Below are positions 27,949 through 36,604 of a stretch of 64,000 nucleotides of DNA, one piece after another. The stretch comes from Microbacterium sp. (GTDB lineage: Bacteria; Actinomycetota; Actinomycetes; Actinomycetales; Microbacteriaceae): assembly GCA_019510305.1 (NCBI GenBank), contig JAEKKN010000018.1:62001-126000 (forward strand), given 5' to 3'. Numbering within the stretch: position 1 is the first letter of the stretch; each line of letters begins with the position of its first letter. The notes beneath the pieces are model-generated. The model was given only the letters and a program-made list of their open reading frames with translations. It had not been told where the DNA came from and did not search any database. Position numbers and translations under genes: made by a program.

Positions 27949-29163
27949 TCAGAATCGGATCGCGTCGATGACCTTCACCCTCAGAGCGACGAGAGCGGGG
28001 ATGAAACCGGCCACTGCTCCGACCACGACCGAGGCGATCAGACCGATCATCGCGGCTCGCATCGGGAACGGCGGTATGTCCTGGATCCCGTAGAACATCG
28101 AGGTGACGACCCACTCCGATCGCAGGATGGCGACGACGATCGCGATCCCGATGACACCCGCGACGGTCGTGGCGACGAGGCTCTCGAGCAGCACCGACAC
28201 GAACACCCGCCCAGAGCTCGCCCCGAACGCCCTCCGCACGCCGATCTCACGCACGCGCTGCCGCATCGCCACGAGCTGGATGTTGATCAGGCTCAGCGCA
28301 CCGAGCGCGAGGATGATGCCGCCGATCCCGCCGACCACCATCTCGAAGGTGGCCATCGCGTTCACATTCCCCGGCTGCGCAGCCCAGTCCGAGCGGTTCA
28401 CCATGATCGTCTGTCCTTCGGGCAGCCCTGCCCGAAGATCCATCGCGAGCACCGGTGCGATCTCGTCGACGCTGCCCTGCGGGACCCACACCTCGAACTG
28501 CACCTGTGCACCCTCGGGCAAGGCGTCGACACGCGACCGATATGCGTCGAAGAGCAGATCGACCCGGAGCGACTCGTCCATGTAACTCTCGCGGGGCACG
28601 ACGCCGACCACCTGGTACGTTCCCCCGGCCGGCCCCGAGAGCGCGAGGGTCGGGTGCTGCGCCAGCGGCACGCGACCGAGGCGATCCCACAGAGCCTCCG
28701 TGATGATCGCGGGCGGTGCGAGCGCCTCGACGTCCGAGTCCGTGAACCAGCGTCCGTCGAGCAGCTCCTCCCGGTGGATCTGCGGATACACCGGGTCGTA
28801 CAGCCGCGCATAGGCGTCGACGATGCCGTCCGACAGGGCCACGGGCACCGTGAGCCCCTGCACGACCCTCGCCGTGTGGCTGAACTCGAACCGGGCCGCC
28901 GCAGCCGCCACCCGCTCCTCGAACGCGTCCATGTCGGCCGACGTGCCGTCGTCGTTCATCTGGCTGACCACCAGGGTCGCCGCCCGCCCTCCCGATCGGT
29001 CCGACTGCTCCGTCTGATACTGGCGCTGATACTCCGAGAAGGCGAAGACGGCGGTGAGGGCCGCGACCGACACCGCGATGCCGATCAGGCTGAGCAGCAC
29101 CCGCAGCTTGTGGACCCGGATCTCCGCCCAGGCGTCGGCGAGAGCTCCCAGGATGCCGGTCAT
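27949..29163 (-). CDS. MacB-like ABC transporter permease
   Basis: The 404-residue protein has an N-terminal membrane helix ('KLRVLLSLIGIAVSVAALTAV', about 18-40), a MacB periplasmic-core-type extracytoplasmic domain (about 50-270), and three C-terminal helices of the FtsX domain with 'RVREIGVRRAFGASSGRVF'. This is the standard four-helix MacB permease. It overlaps the ATPase gene upstream by ATGA and completes an adaptor-ATPase-permease set. In bacteria with a single membrane such sets export peptides or lipids; the substrate here is unknown. Confidence 0.9.
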   Translation of the reverse strand: MTGILGALADAWAEIRVHKLRVLLSLIGIAVSVAALTAVFAFSEYQRQYQTEQSDRSGGRAATLVVSQMNDDGTSADMDAFEERVAAAAARFEFSHTARVVQGLTVPVALSDGIVDAYARLYDPVYPQIHREELLDGRWFTDSDVEALAPPAIITEALWDRLGRVPLAQHPTLALSGPAGGTYQVVGVVPRESYMDESLRVDLLFDAYRSRVDALPEGAQVQFEVWVPQGSVDEIAPVLAMDLRAGLPEGQTIMVNRSDWAAQPGNVNAMATFEMVVGGIGGIILALGALSLINIQLVAMRQRVREIGVRRAFGASSGRVFVSVLLESLVATTVAGVIGIAIVVAILRSEWVVTSMFYGIQDIPPFPMRAAMIGLIASVVVGAVAGFIPALVALRVKVIDAIRF

Positions 29164-29927
29164 GATGCGACCGCCTCGGCGGGCACGACCGCACCGGACG
29201 ACGGCACGGAAGCCGCGAGCGTGGACGCCTCGAAGGCCCGGCTGAGGTCCGCGGTCTCGAGACGCCCCGCATCGAGTCGGTAGTGCCTTCGAGCGCGTGC
29301 GGCGACATGGAGATCGTGGGTGATCGTGACCAGCGCGGCATCGGTCTCGGTGGCCACTTCGTCGAGGAGTCCCATCACGGAGGCTCCGGTGTCGATGTCG
29401 AGCGCGCCGGTCGGCTCGTCGGCGAGGATCAGCACCGGCCTGCGCACCAGCGCCCTGGCGATCGCGACCCGCTGCTGTTCGCCGCCCGACAGCCGGTCGG
29501 CGATCTGCTCGATGCGATGGCCGAGGCCCACGCGCTCCAGCATGTCGGCCGCGATCCGACGCCGGTTCCAGAACAGGCGTCCCTTCGCGTGCCCGAGCGG
29601 CATCATCGCGTTGTCGAGCGCCGTCCGCCCCGGCAGCAGGTTGAACTGCTGGAACACGAAGCCGACGTTCTCCCCCCGCAGCCGATCGAGTCTGCCGGAC
29701 CTCATGCGCCCGACCTCAGCATCCTCGAAGGCGACGGTGCCCGTCGTCGGCGCGTCGAGCATCCCCAGGATGTTCAGCAGCGTCGACTTGCCCGACCCCG
29801 ACCGGCCGACGATCGAGACGTGATCGCCAGCGCTGACCTCGAGGCTGATGCCGCGCAGGATCTCGAGCGTCGAGTCGTCGGGGAGCGTCACGCTCTTGGT
29901 GACGCCGTCGAGTCTGACGAGGCTCAC
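29160..29927 (-). CDS. ABC transporter ATP-binding protein, MacB type
   Basis: The 255-residue ATPase has Walker A 'GRSGSGKST' (41-49), Q-loop 'FVFQQFNLLPG', signature 'LSGGEQQRVAIARAL' and Walker B 'LILADEPTGALD', all intact. I chose the GTG at 29927 because it overlaps the stop of the adaptor gene as GTGA, the usual coupling in this operon. An ATG at 29948 would extend the protein by 7 residues into the adaptor gene. It energises the FtsX-type permease encoded next. Confidence 0.92.
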   Translation of the reverse strand: MSLVRLDGVTKSVTLPDDSTLEILRGISLEVSAGDHVSIVGRSGSGKSTLLNILGMLDAPTTGTVAFEDAEVGRMRSGRLDRLRGENVGFVFQQFNLLPGRTALDNAMMPLGHAKGRLFWNRRRIAADMLERVGLGHRIEQIADRLSGGEQQRVAIARALVRRPVLILADEPTGALDIDTGASVMGLLDEVATETDAALVTITHDLHVAARARRHYRLDAGRLETADLSRAFEASTLAASVPSSGAVVPAEAVAS

Positions 29928-30883
29928 CAGCTCATCCCGCTGTCGCACTGCTCGACTCCGGGTGCGACCTCGTAGCAGTTCTCCTGCACGGGGGCGACGA
30001 ATCCGGGCACGAACTGCCTGATCGACTCCCCTTCCTCCAGCCCCGAGACGATCTCGACGATCGTGCCGTCGTTGACGCCGAGCGTGACGGCGCGCTCTTC
30101 GGGGTCGGAGCCGTCACCGGCGTCGACCCAGACGTTCCCCGTTCCCGAACCGCCCTGCACAGCCGTCACCGGGATCACCAGGGCATCGTCGACCTGTCCG
30201 AGCGCGAGGTCGAGAGCGGCGGGCAGACCGGCGAAGACCACCTGATCGACGGGAATCGCGCACCGCACGCTCGCCGTGCCTTCTGCCCCCACTTCGACCC
30301 GCACGCCCGTGCAGGTGAAGGGCGCCGGCCCTCCGGTGATCGTGACGGAGGCGTCGGTGGGTGCGTTCACGAGCCGATAGAGCTGCACCGGCTCGACGGT
30401 CGCGAGAACGTGGTAGCGCGCGGGGGTGATCTTGTAGATCTCGGTTCCAACGCTCGTCGTCTGCCCCTTCACGAGCGCGATCTCGGACACCTCTCCCGCC
30501 TCGGGAGCGAGCACGTCGACGTCTTTCTTGGGGTCGTCCTGCTTGACGGTGAACAGCTTCTGTCCGGCCGCCACGGTCGCGCCCTCGCTCACGTGGACGG
30601 CGGTCACCGCGCCCGTGACCTCGCTGCGCACGGTGTAGTCCTCATCGCGTGCGACGTTCCCGCTGAGCGAAAGCGCGTTGACGACCGATCCCCGTTCGAC
30701 GGCCACCACCGGATCCGTGATCGACGCCTCCGGGGCGATCTGGGCGACGGTGCGGTCGGGGAAGAACGCGATCTTCACCAGCGCAGCGGCGCTGGCGGCG
30801 AGGACAACCACGAGAAGCAGGGGGAAGATCCAGCGACGCCAGACGATCACGACAGCCTTTCCGGACGCGCCACCGTGGTGCAT
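29924..30883 (-). CDS. HlyD/RND-type membrane-fusion adaptor of an ABC exporter
   Basis: The 319-residue protein has an N-terminal membrane anchor (about 17-39), a lipoyl/barrel-sandwich half ('VRSEVTGAVTAVHVSEGATVAAGQKLF', about 85-115), a second lipoyl half ('DVLAPEAGEVSEIALVKGQTTSVG') and a beta-barrel region with a C-terminal pair of Cys. The helical hairpin is very short, as in monoderm adaptors that do not reach an outer-membrane channel. It starts the operon that continues with the ATPase and MacB-like permease. The 46 bases before it are AT-rich and contain TATGCT, a possible -10. Confidence 0.85.
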   Translation of the reverse strand: MHHGGASGKAVVIVWRRWIFPLLLVVVLAASAAALVKIAFFPDRTVAQIAPEASITDPVVAVERGSVVNALSLSGNVARDEDYTVRSEVTGAVTAVHVSEGATVAAGQKLFTVKQDDPKKDVDVLAPEAGEVSEIALVKGQTTSVGTEIYKITPARYHVLATVEPVQLYRLVNAPTDASVTITGGPAPFTCTGVRVEVGAEGTASVRCAIPVDQVVFAGLPAALDLALGQVDDALVIPVTAVQGGSGTGNVWVDAGDGSDPEERAVTLGVNDGTIVEIVSGLEEGESIRQFVPGFVAPVQENCYEVAPGVEQCDSGMSW

Positions 30884-30929
30884 CCGGAATCAGCATATCC
30901 AGAAAATAGTTTTCGGGTATAGAGATTGC

Positions 30930-31136
30930 TCAGGCGCGCAGCGCTTCGTGGCGGACCACGAGCCAGCCAGCCGGGACCGAGAGACGCTCGGCATGCGGAG
31001 AGCAGAGATCGTGCGCGTTCGGGTGCGCCTCGAGTCCGAGTGGACCCAGCGCCGCCATCTGGTCGCCGTAGTCATAGGTGAGCGTCGCCACGGCTTCGCG
31101 CGCGCAGCCGACCTTCGAGCAGAGTCTTCCGTCCAT
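30930..31136 (-). CDS. DUF3499 family protein
   Basis: The 68-residue protein fits the actinobacterial DUF3499 family in its usual wording: 'RLCSKVGCAREAVATLTYDYGD', then 'LGPLGLEAHPNAHDLCSPHAERL' and a 'PAGWLVVR' end. The Cys-x4-Cys pair and the later Cys-x2-His suggest zinc binding. The function is unknown. In M. tuberculosis the homolog (Rv3258c) is divergent from the metallopeptidase-like Rv3259, the same arrangement as here with the gene at 31209. The ATG at 31136 is preceded by a TAGCCT box 7 bases away. Confidence 0.85.
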   Translation of the reverse strand: MDGRLCSKVGCAREAVATLTYDYGDQMAALGPLGLEAHPNAHDLCSPHAERLSVPAGWLVVRHEALRA

Positions 31137-31143
31137 CTCCGCC

Positions 31144-31149
31144 AGGCTA
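31144..31149 (-). promoter_or_regulatory. Putative leaderless -10 box for the DUF3499 gene
   Basis: TAGCCT on the minus strand lies 7 bases before the ATG at 31136. Confidence 0.55.
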
Positions 31150-31195
31150 CGACCGAGTAGAGGGTGCAGAGCGGATGCCGCGCCGCACCACGCCT

Positions 31196-31201
31196 TAGAC
31201 T
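31196..31201 (+). promoter_or_regulatory. Putative leaderless -10 box for the metallopeptidase-like gene
   Basis: TAGACT lies 7 bases before the ATG at 31209, and no ribosome-binding site is visible. Confidence 0.55.
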
Positions 31202-31208
31202 TCTGAAC

Positions 31209-31637
31209 ATGCCTCGTCGTCGTGCCGATCGTGCTGCCGCAGCTCCGCGTCGCGGTGACCGTCACGGCCGTCACGGCCGACTGGGTCGCAGCGAGGTCGT
31301 GCGTCCTCCCCTCGCGCCGCTCGACGGTCGCATCGACCGGTTCGACCTGATCGTGGGCACGGCCGTCGAGTTCCTGCGCGGCAGCTGGGCCGAACTGCAG
31401 GACGTGCGCTTCGAGATCGGCGCCATGCCGATGCACGAGGCAGGCGAAGACGTGCCGCGGTGGCACCTCGACCGTGACAACAGGCGCATCGTGCTGTTCC
31501 GCCTGCCCATCGAGCGACTGCTGCCCCCTGGCCACGACGACGCCGCACATCGGCGGATGGCGATCGAGGGCGCGGTCTTCCGTGCCGCAGCGGAATACGT
31601 CGGCCGCGAACCCTGGGATCTGGGCCACGATCACTGA
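31209..31637 (+). CDS. Metallopeptidase-family protein with degenerate zinc motif
   Basis: The 142-residue protein has a basic, His-rich N-terminus (1-35) and then the compact zincin-like fold of the small actinobacterial metallopeptidase family (Rv3259-like). Segments 'RFDLIVGTAVEFL', 'RRIVLFRLPIERL' and 'AAAEYVGREPWDL' are recognisable. At the place of the HExxH zinc motif the protein reads IEGAV (119-123): only the Glu remains, so it is probably not an active protease. It is divergent from the DUF3499 gene, a conserved pairing. Confidence 0.75.
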   Translation: MPRRRADRAAAAPRRGDRHGRHGRLGRSEVVRPPLAPLDGRIDRFDLIVGTAVEFLRGSWAELQDVRFEIGAMPMHEAGEDVPRWHLDRDNRRIVLFRLPIERLLPPGHDDAAHRRMAIEGAVFRAAAEYVGREPWDLGHDH

Positions 31638-31670
31638 CCGCCCCGCCCGCGACGCGGCTCGACGGGCGCG

Positions 31671-33053
31671 TCAGGGATAGACCACGATGCTCTGCTGCGC
31701 GGCAGCCCCCGGCCACACCGGCCACGCGGCCAGGGCGCCTTTCGCGGCCATGGCGACAGCCGCATGCACCGGCCCGGAGGGGTTGAGCGCATAGACCGCT
31801 CTGGCATCGATCTGGGCCGACGCCGACGATCCTGCCGGAACGGTGATCTGCTGCGCCTCGCCTCCCGCGGTCGGCTCGAGCGCGACCGTCACGTCGGATT
31901 CACCGTCATTCGCGAGATACAGCGTGGCGGCCGGCCCGGCCGGCACCGCGACGAGCACCTCGTCGGCGATCTCCGGTGCCGGCAGCACCCAGGCGAAATC
32001 GTTCCCCGGCGCGACGCCGTCCTGTACGCGCACCCCCGCCAGCACACCCGAGTCCGCATCCACGGAGACCGTGTACAGCCCCGGTTCGAGTTCGGACAGT
32101 CCGACCTGCGTCGGGGCGTCCGCCGCCAGCTCGACGTCGAAGGAACTCGCGACGCGCGACTGGCCGACTTCGCGAACCGTGACATGGGCGGTGGTGTCGG
32201 CGCCGGGTGAGAGCAGCCGCAGGATCGCGGCGGCGGAGTCGTCGCTCTCATCGGGGAAGAGCTGCACTCCGGGGATCACGGGATGCTGCTGCGGCGCCGC
32301 GACGGAGTCCTGCAGGTCGATGCCGATGGGGTCGAGAGTCTGGGTGAGGGAGGACTGCAGCACCGCGCGGACCGGAGCACCATCGGTCGACACCTTCACC
32401 ACGGGGGCCTCCGAACCGCTCGCGATCGACGACAGCGGAATCGCCAGCTGTCCGCCCGCGGGGACGATCGACGTGCTCGTTCCCCGCACGGTTCCGTAGA
32501 CCGAGAGGGTGACGGTGGAAGGCACGGAGCCCGGGTTGGTGAGGACGATCAGGTCCTCCGAGCCGATCGCGACGGTGCCGCCCACGAGCCAGGATTCGCT
32601 GGTCGCGGCTCGGCAGGGCGCGGCAGCGAAGCCTGCGAGGTCCTCGGCGTCGAGCGTGGTCGACTCGGCGGCCCCGATCAGGGGAGCCGTGTCGCCCTCG
32701 ACCTCGGACGACAGCCGGCGCAGTTCGCCGCTGCCCGGCAGGTCGCTCGGCGAGAGGGGCGTCACGTCGGGAGAGCCGGCGGAGCCGTCGGCGATGAAGC
32801 GGGCGGATGCCGCGGATTCCATCTGCAGAGGGTTCGATGAGTCGCGGCCGAGCGCGCGGAAATCGCCGTTGCACACCAGGACCGTGTCACCGGGCTGCGG
32901 AGTCACCTCCGCCTGAGCAGGTTCGCGCGCGAGCGTGGGCCAGGGTGCGGTGATCGCGACCACCATCCCCACCGCGCAGGCCGCCGCGACGACGGCTCCC
33001 GTGAGCAGGCGAGCGCTCGTCGCCGCAACCCGGATCGCACGGTTGCTGCTCAT
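31671..33053 (-). CDS. DUF5719 family secreted/anchored protein
   Basis: The 460-residue protein has an N-terminal membrane helix or signal anchor (about 14-36) followed by a long beta-rich extracytoplasmic part made of Ig-like repeats, for example 'IVLTNPGSVPSTVTLSVYGTVRG'. This is typical of DUF5719, an actinobacterial family of unknown function. It overlaps the large glycosyltransferase/membrane gene by ATGA, so the two are translated together and probably act together in the envelope. The convergent metallopeptidase-like gene ends 33 bases away. Confidence 0.8.
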   Translation of the reverse strand: MSSNRAIRVAATSARLLTGAVVAAACAVGMVVAITAPWPTLAREPAQAEVTPQPGDTVLVCNGDFRALGRDSSNPLQMESAASARFIADGSAGSPDVTPLSPSDLPGSGELRRLSSEVEGDTAPLIGAAESTTLDAEDLAGFAAAPCRAATSESWLVGGTVAIGSEDLIVLTNPGSVPSTVTLSVYGTVRGTSTSIVPAGGQLAIPLSSIASGSEAPVVKVSTDGAPVRAVLQSSLTQTLDPIGIDLQDSVAAPQQHPVIPGVQLFPDESDDSAAAILRLLSPGADTTAHVTVREVGQSRVASSFDVELAADAPTQVGLSELEPGLYTVSVDADSGVLAGVRVQDGVAPGNDFAWVLPAPEIADEVLVAVPAGPAATLYLANDGESDVTVALEPTAGGEAQQITVPAGSSASAQIDARAVYALNPSGPVHAAVAMAAKGALAAWPVWPGAAAQQSIVVYP

Positions 33054-36000
33054 CGCTTCTCCTCCTGCTCGGGGTCTTCGCTCGCGTCCGGCGACGGCAT
33101 GTCTTCATCCCCTGCTCGAAGCGCATCGCCGGGCGTCTGTCGTTCGGACGGCAGGGGCGCTCCCCCGTCTTCGTCATCCGTCTCCTGGGCAGCACGAGAC
33201 GGAACGTCCTCGTCCTGCTCTCGGGGTTCGGCGACCGCGTCCGACTGCGCATCCTCGGGGTGCCGCGGAAGGACCAGGGGCTCTTCCGGCGCCCGTCCGA
33301 CGATGCGCGACTGCGCACGTGCAGCGCGGCGTGATGCCCGCGTCGGGATGGACAGAAGCAGTGCGGCGATGAACAGCACGAGCTGCACAGTGATCACGGC
33401 ACGCGCTGTGGCGTGCTGCCCGGCGGTCAAGGCGGTGCGGTCAGCAGCATCCTCCTGGAGACTCCACAGCTCCCCCCTCGCCGTCGCACCTGCGTGCACG
33501 AAGCCGTCGCGCTGGTTGAGGGCCGCCACGGCCGCTGAGTTCAGAGCGACCGCGCGATCGTCGGCTTTCGGCGTCGTGGCGAGGAGGACGTAGCTGATCC
33601 CGTTCTCGCCGAGCCGGCCAGCCGCATCGAAGTCGCGCGCCGAGAGGAGATCGACCGAGAGCGCGGTGATGTCGCTGCCCTGGATCCCCGTCGCGGTCGA
33701 CATCATCGTCGTCTGTGCTCCCAGCGTCTCGCTGGCGCCCCACACCACCTCGGCAGCCAGGCCGCCATCGTTCTGCGGCGTCAGCACGAGGGTTCCGACC
33801 GGCTGCTCCGCTGCGGCCTGCGCGGCGACGTACGCCGGCAGAGTGGATTCGGGACCGTTCGTCAGCACCCGCTCCTCGCTCGCGAGATGGAACGACAGCA
33901 GCGCGGGTGCAGCGCTGACGACGATGGCGATGCCCGCGACGGTCACGCTGAGGAGTCGAAGGCGCGGCACCGTGAGCATCGTGTCGAGCGTGACGAGCGC
34001 TGCGCCGGTGACGCCGATCCACGCCAGACTCAGACCTGCGCCCGGCCAGATCGCGACGGGAGTCCCCTGCGCGAACGAGACCGCCACGCCCACGGCGGCG
34101 AAGGCCGTTCCGAAACCGAGAACCGCCACCACGAGCAAGGTGATGCCCGCGCGCCAGCGGGGCGCGATCGCCGACATCAGGGCCAGCAGAGCGAGGGGGG
34201 CGAGGAGGATGCCTGCCCAGACTCCGAACGGGGCGGGGAGCACACCCGCCCAGCCACCGAGCTCGTTCGTCGGGAATCCCATCGCGAGCGCGAGCCGGCC
34301 GGCGGCATCCGCCGTCGCCTGCGGGCCGGCCCAGATCATCCCGGGGTCGCCGAGCAGAGCGATCAGGCTGCCATGCGACTGCTGCCAGACGATCAACGGC
34401 GCGAAGAGGGCTGCGGCGGGGAACGGCAGCCACAGCAGCCTGACGGCTCCGCGGAAGCGCGCGCCTCCCAGCGTGATCGCCAGCGCGATCGCCCAGAGCA
34501 CCAGGAGCGCGGGAACGAGCGAGGGAGAGCAGGCCGCGACGGCGGCGAAGACGATGGATGCGGCGCCGGCGGCGCCCCACGAGCGGTGCGCGACGACGGC
34601 GGTGTGGAACAGCCACGGCAGGAGGAGGTGCAGCAGCACCGCAGCCGGTCGTCCGTCGACGAGCGCGGTGAGGAACGTCGGGGCGCACGCCCAGGCGACT
34701 CCGGCGAAGATCCGCAGTCCGGCCCTGTCGGTGACGCGCGTGGCGGCGAACCAGCCGCCGAGCACCGCGAGCGGCAGGGCGAGGATCCACAGCAGCACGA
34801 GCGAGAACGACGGCCCCGCGGGCCACAGCGACCCGAGCACCGCCAGCACCGAGGCGAACGGATCGGCGGGGCCGACGAGATCGACGCCGACGCCCCGCAG
34901 GCCCCAGGCCGCATCGCTCCAGAGTGCCGCGACCGTCTTGCGCAGCGGAAGCAGAGCCCCACCGCCGAGAACCGGCCACGCCAGCATCTCGGTGAACGCC
35001 GCGACACTGACGACGAAGGCTGCGAGCACGGCCCATGCGCCGCCGCCCGAGAAGAAGTGCAGTTCGCTGACGGCGCCGCCCTCGCTGCCGTGGCCGTCGT
35101 CGAGTCGCCGGTGCAGCTCTCCTCGGGTGACGCGCAGCGGAGTGATGCTGGACCAGCTCGATGTGCGGAAGGATCGGATGCTGCGCCGCGATCGCGCCAC
35201 GGCTCCGAACCTGCACATGGCGGTGAGCGCTGCACCCCACTCCGGCAGCACGGCTTCCGGTCGCTTGCCGATCAGATGCGTGATGGATCGCCAGAGCGCG
35301 AGGGGAAGCAGAGCGAGCCAGTGCAGGGGCAAGGCGAACGCCGGAGCGTAGGCAAGTCGGCGGTGCAGCTGTGCGAGGCGCGTGACGAAGGCGCGGCGGG
35401 AACGACCGGTGGGGAGCGCGGCCGGCCCGTCGGGTGAGACCGAGATGCGCGCCGACGGCGTCAGCACGACACGACCGCCGCCCAGGCGGGCGCGGATGCC
35501 GAGGTCGAGGCCCTCGTCGGCGCCGGCGAGCGCACGGTCGGGGCGCAGTTCGCCTCGGACCTCGCCGCGGATCAGCAGTCCGCGGACGTCGGCGCCGAGC
35601 GCCTCATCGCGTCCGTCGTGCTGCCCCTGATCGAGTTCGCCCGCCGCGAGCTCCACCGAGCGTCCGAGCGCCGTCATGCTGACGCCGAGCGACACGACCT
35701 CGCGGTCGTCGTCGACCTGCACGAGCTTCGGGGCGATGATCGCCGCGGAGGGCGAGCGTTCGAGGCTTCCCACGAGCCTCTCGAGCGCCCGCGGGTGCGG
35801 CGCGGTGTCCTGCGCGAGCAGCCAGACGGCCGTGCCTTCGAGGATTCGTGGGCGGGCGAGTTCGACCGCGTCGGCGAAGGACGTGCCGCCGCGGGCTTCG
35901 ATGACGCCCTCCACGAGCCCGGCGACGGTCTCGCTCTCACGGATCCCTGCCGCATCGCCGCACATCACGAGCGTGATCGCGGCGGGCGGAGTCGTCTGGG

Positions 36001-36088
36001 CGCGCAGCGCGTCCAGGGTGCGGAGCAGTTGAGCACGGGCCGACGATCCGGGGCGCGCGACGATGATGGCGTGAACTCGGGCTGGCAT
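33050..36088 (-). CDS. GT2-type glycosyltransferase fused to a large membrane domain
   Basis: The 1012-residue protein has an N-terminal GT-A domain (about 1-260) beginning 'VHAIIVARPGSSARAQLLRTL'. It is followed by roughly a dozen membrane helices (about 265-740), a further extracytoplasmic region, a last helix near 900-920 and a cytosolic tail rich in Glu/Asp. In the GT domain the place of the metal-binding DxD reads 'LLAQDTAP', with only one Asp. This giant GT plus DUF5719 pair next to whiB is conserved in actinobacteria; the product is unknown. A TAGGCT box lies 9 bases before the ATG. Confidence 0.78.
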   Translation of the reverse strand: MPARVHAIIVARPGSSARAQLLRTLDALRAQTTPPAAITLVMCGDAAGIRESETVAGLVEGVIEARGGTSFADAVELARPRILEGTAVWLLAQDTAPHPRALERLVGSLERSPSAAIIAPKLVQVDDDREVVSLGVSMTALGRSVELAAGELDQGQHDGRDEALGADVRGLLIRGEVRGELRPDRALAGADEGLDLGIRARLGGGRVVLTPSARISVSPDGPAALPTGRSRRAFVTRLAQLHRRLAYAPAFALPLHWLALLPLALWRSITHLIGKRPEAVLPEWGAALTAMCRFGAVARSRRSIRSFRTSSWSSITPLRVTRGELHRRLDDGHGSEGGAVSELHFFSGGGAWAVLAAFVVSVAAFTEMLAWPVLGGGALLPLRKTVAALWSDAAWGLRGVGVDLVGPADPFASVLAVLGSLWPAGPSFSLVLLWILALPLAVLGGWFAATRVTDRAGLRIFAGVAWACAPTFLTALVDGRPAAVLLHLLLPWLFHTAVVAHRSWGAAGAASIVFAAVAACSPSLVPALLVLWAIALAITLGGARFRGAVRLLWLPFPAAALFAPLIVWQQSHGSLIALLGDPGMIWAGPQATADAAGRLALAMGFPTNELGGWAGVLPAPFGVWAGILLAPLALLALMSAIAPRWRAGITLLVVAVLGFGTAFAAVGVAVSFAQGTPVAIWPGAGLSLAWIGVTGAALVTLDTMLTVPRLRLLSVTVAGIAIVVSAAPALLSFHLASEERVLTNGPESTLPAYVAAQAAAEQPVGTLVLTPQNDGGLAAEVVWGASETLGAQTTMMSTATGIQGSDITALSVDLLSARDFDAAGRLGENGISYVLLATTPKADDRAVALNSAAVAALNQRDGFVHAGATARGELWSLQEDAADRTALTAGQHATARAVITVQLVLFIAALLLSIPTRASRRAARAQSRIVGRAPEEPLVLPRHPEDAQSDAVAEPREQDEDVPSRAAQETDDEDGGAPLPSERQTPGDALRAGDEDMPSPDASEDPEQEEKR

Positions 36089-36097
36089 GACGTGGTC

Positions 36098-36103
36098 AGC
36101 CTA
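36098..36103 (-). promoter_or_regulatory. Possible leaderless -10 box for the large glycosyltransferase
   Basis: TAGGCT on the minus strand lies 9 bases before the ATG at 36088, at the long end of the usual range. Confidence 0.35.
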
Positions 36104-36170
36104 TGCTCGCGATCCCGACGGCGAATGCAGCGCGTGCGGCGCGCCCGCGAAGCTGTGAGAGAGCGTCGGC

Positions 36171-36488
36171 TCAGCTGGCGCGGCGCTTGAGCTTGCGACG
36201 CTCGCGCTCGGAGAGGCCGCCCCAGATGCCGAAGCGCTCATCGTTCTGAAGCGCGTACTCCAGGCATTCTCCTCGAACATCGCACGAGGTGCAGATGCGC
36301 TTGGCATCGCGGGTCGAGCCGCCCTTCTCAGGGAAGAACGCCTCGGGATCGGTCTGCGCGCAGAGCGCTTCGCTCTGCCAGGCGAGAGCGGTGTCGTCGT
36401 CTCCCTCGACCTTGCGAACCCCTGGAACTCCGAGGTTGATCGGATCGACGAACCAGTTCTCAGGTACATCGGAACGGTAACCCGTCAT
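36171..36488 (-). CDS. WhiB-family iron-sulfur regulator, WhiB2/WhmD-like
   Basis: The 105-residue protein has the four cluster-binding Cys (Cys43, 66, 69, 75 as C...CxxC...C), the 'GIWGG' turn (87-91) and a basic C-terminal 'ERRKLKRR' DNA-binding tail. The sequence around the last Cys and the position near manA and ahcY fit WhiB2/WhmD, which is needed for septation in mycobacteria. A GGAGG site 7 bases before the ATG fixes the start. A well-spaced -35/-10 pair lies about 50 bases upstream, giving a leader that is long for this window. Confidence 0.95.
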   Translation of the reverse strand: MTGYRSDVPENWFVDPINLGVPGVRKVEGDDDTALAWQSEALCAQTDPEAFFPEKGGSTRDAKRICTSCDVRGECLEYALQNDERFGIWGGLSERERRKLKRRAS

Positions 36489-36538
36489 CTCGATCCTCCA
36501 ACCCTTATCTCCGCCCCCCGGCGGGCCGTGCTCAACTA

Positions 36539-36567
36539 ATTACACCCGTGTGATTCCCATCGGTCAA
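36539..36567 (-). promoter_or_regulatory. whiB promoter
   Basis: On the minus strand TTGACC (36562-36567) and TGTAAT (36539-36544) are separated by exactly 17 bases, in a 116-base gap that is AT-rich for this genome. Confidence 0.7.
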
Positions 36568-36604
36568 GTCGCGGATAGTAAACCCTCAATATTGTCTTGA
36601 AGGT

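Noticed and set aside
33887..35437. Long plus-strand frames (up to ~560 codons) opposite the large glycosyltransferase.
   Set aside because: They are Arg/Glu/Gln- or Ser/Pro-rich shadows without domains, while the minus strand has a coherent membrane protein.
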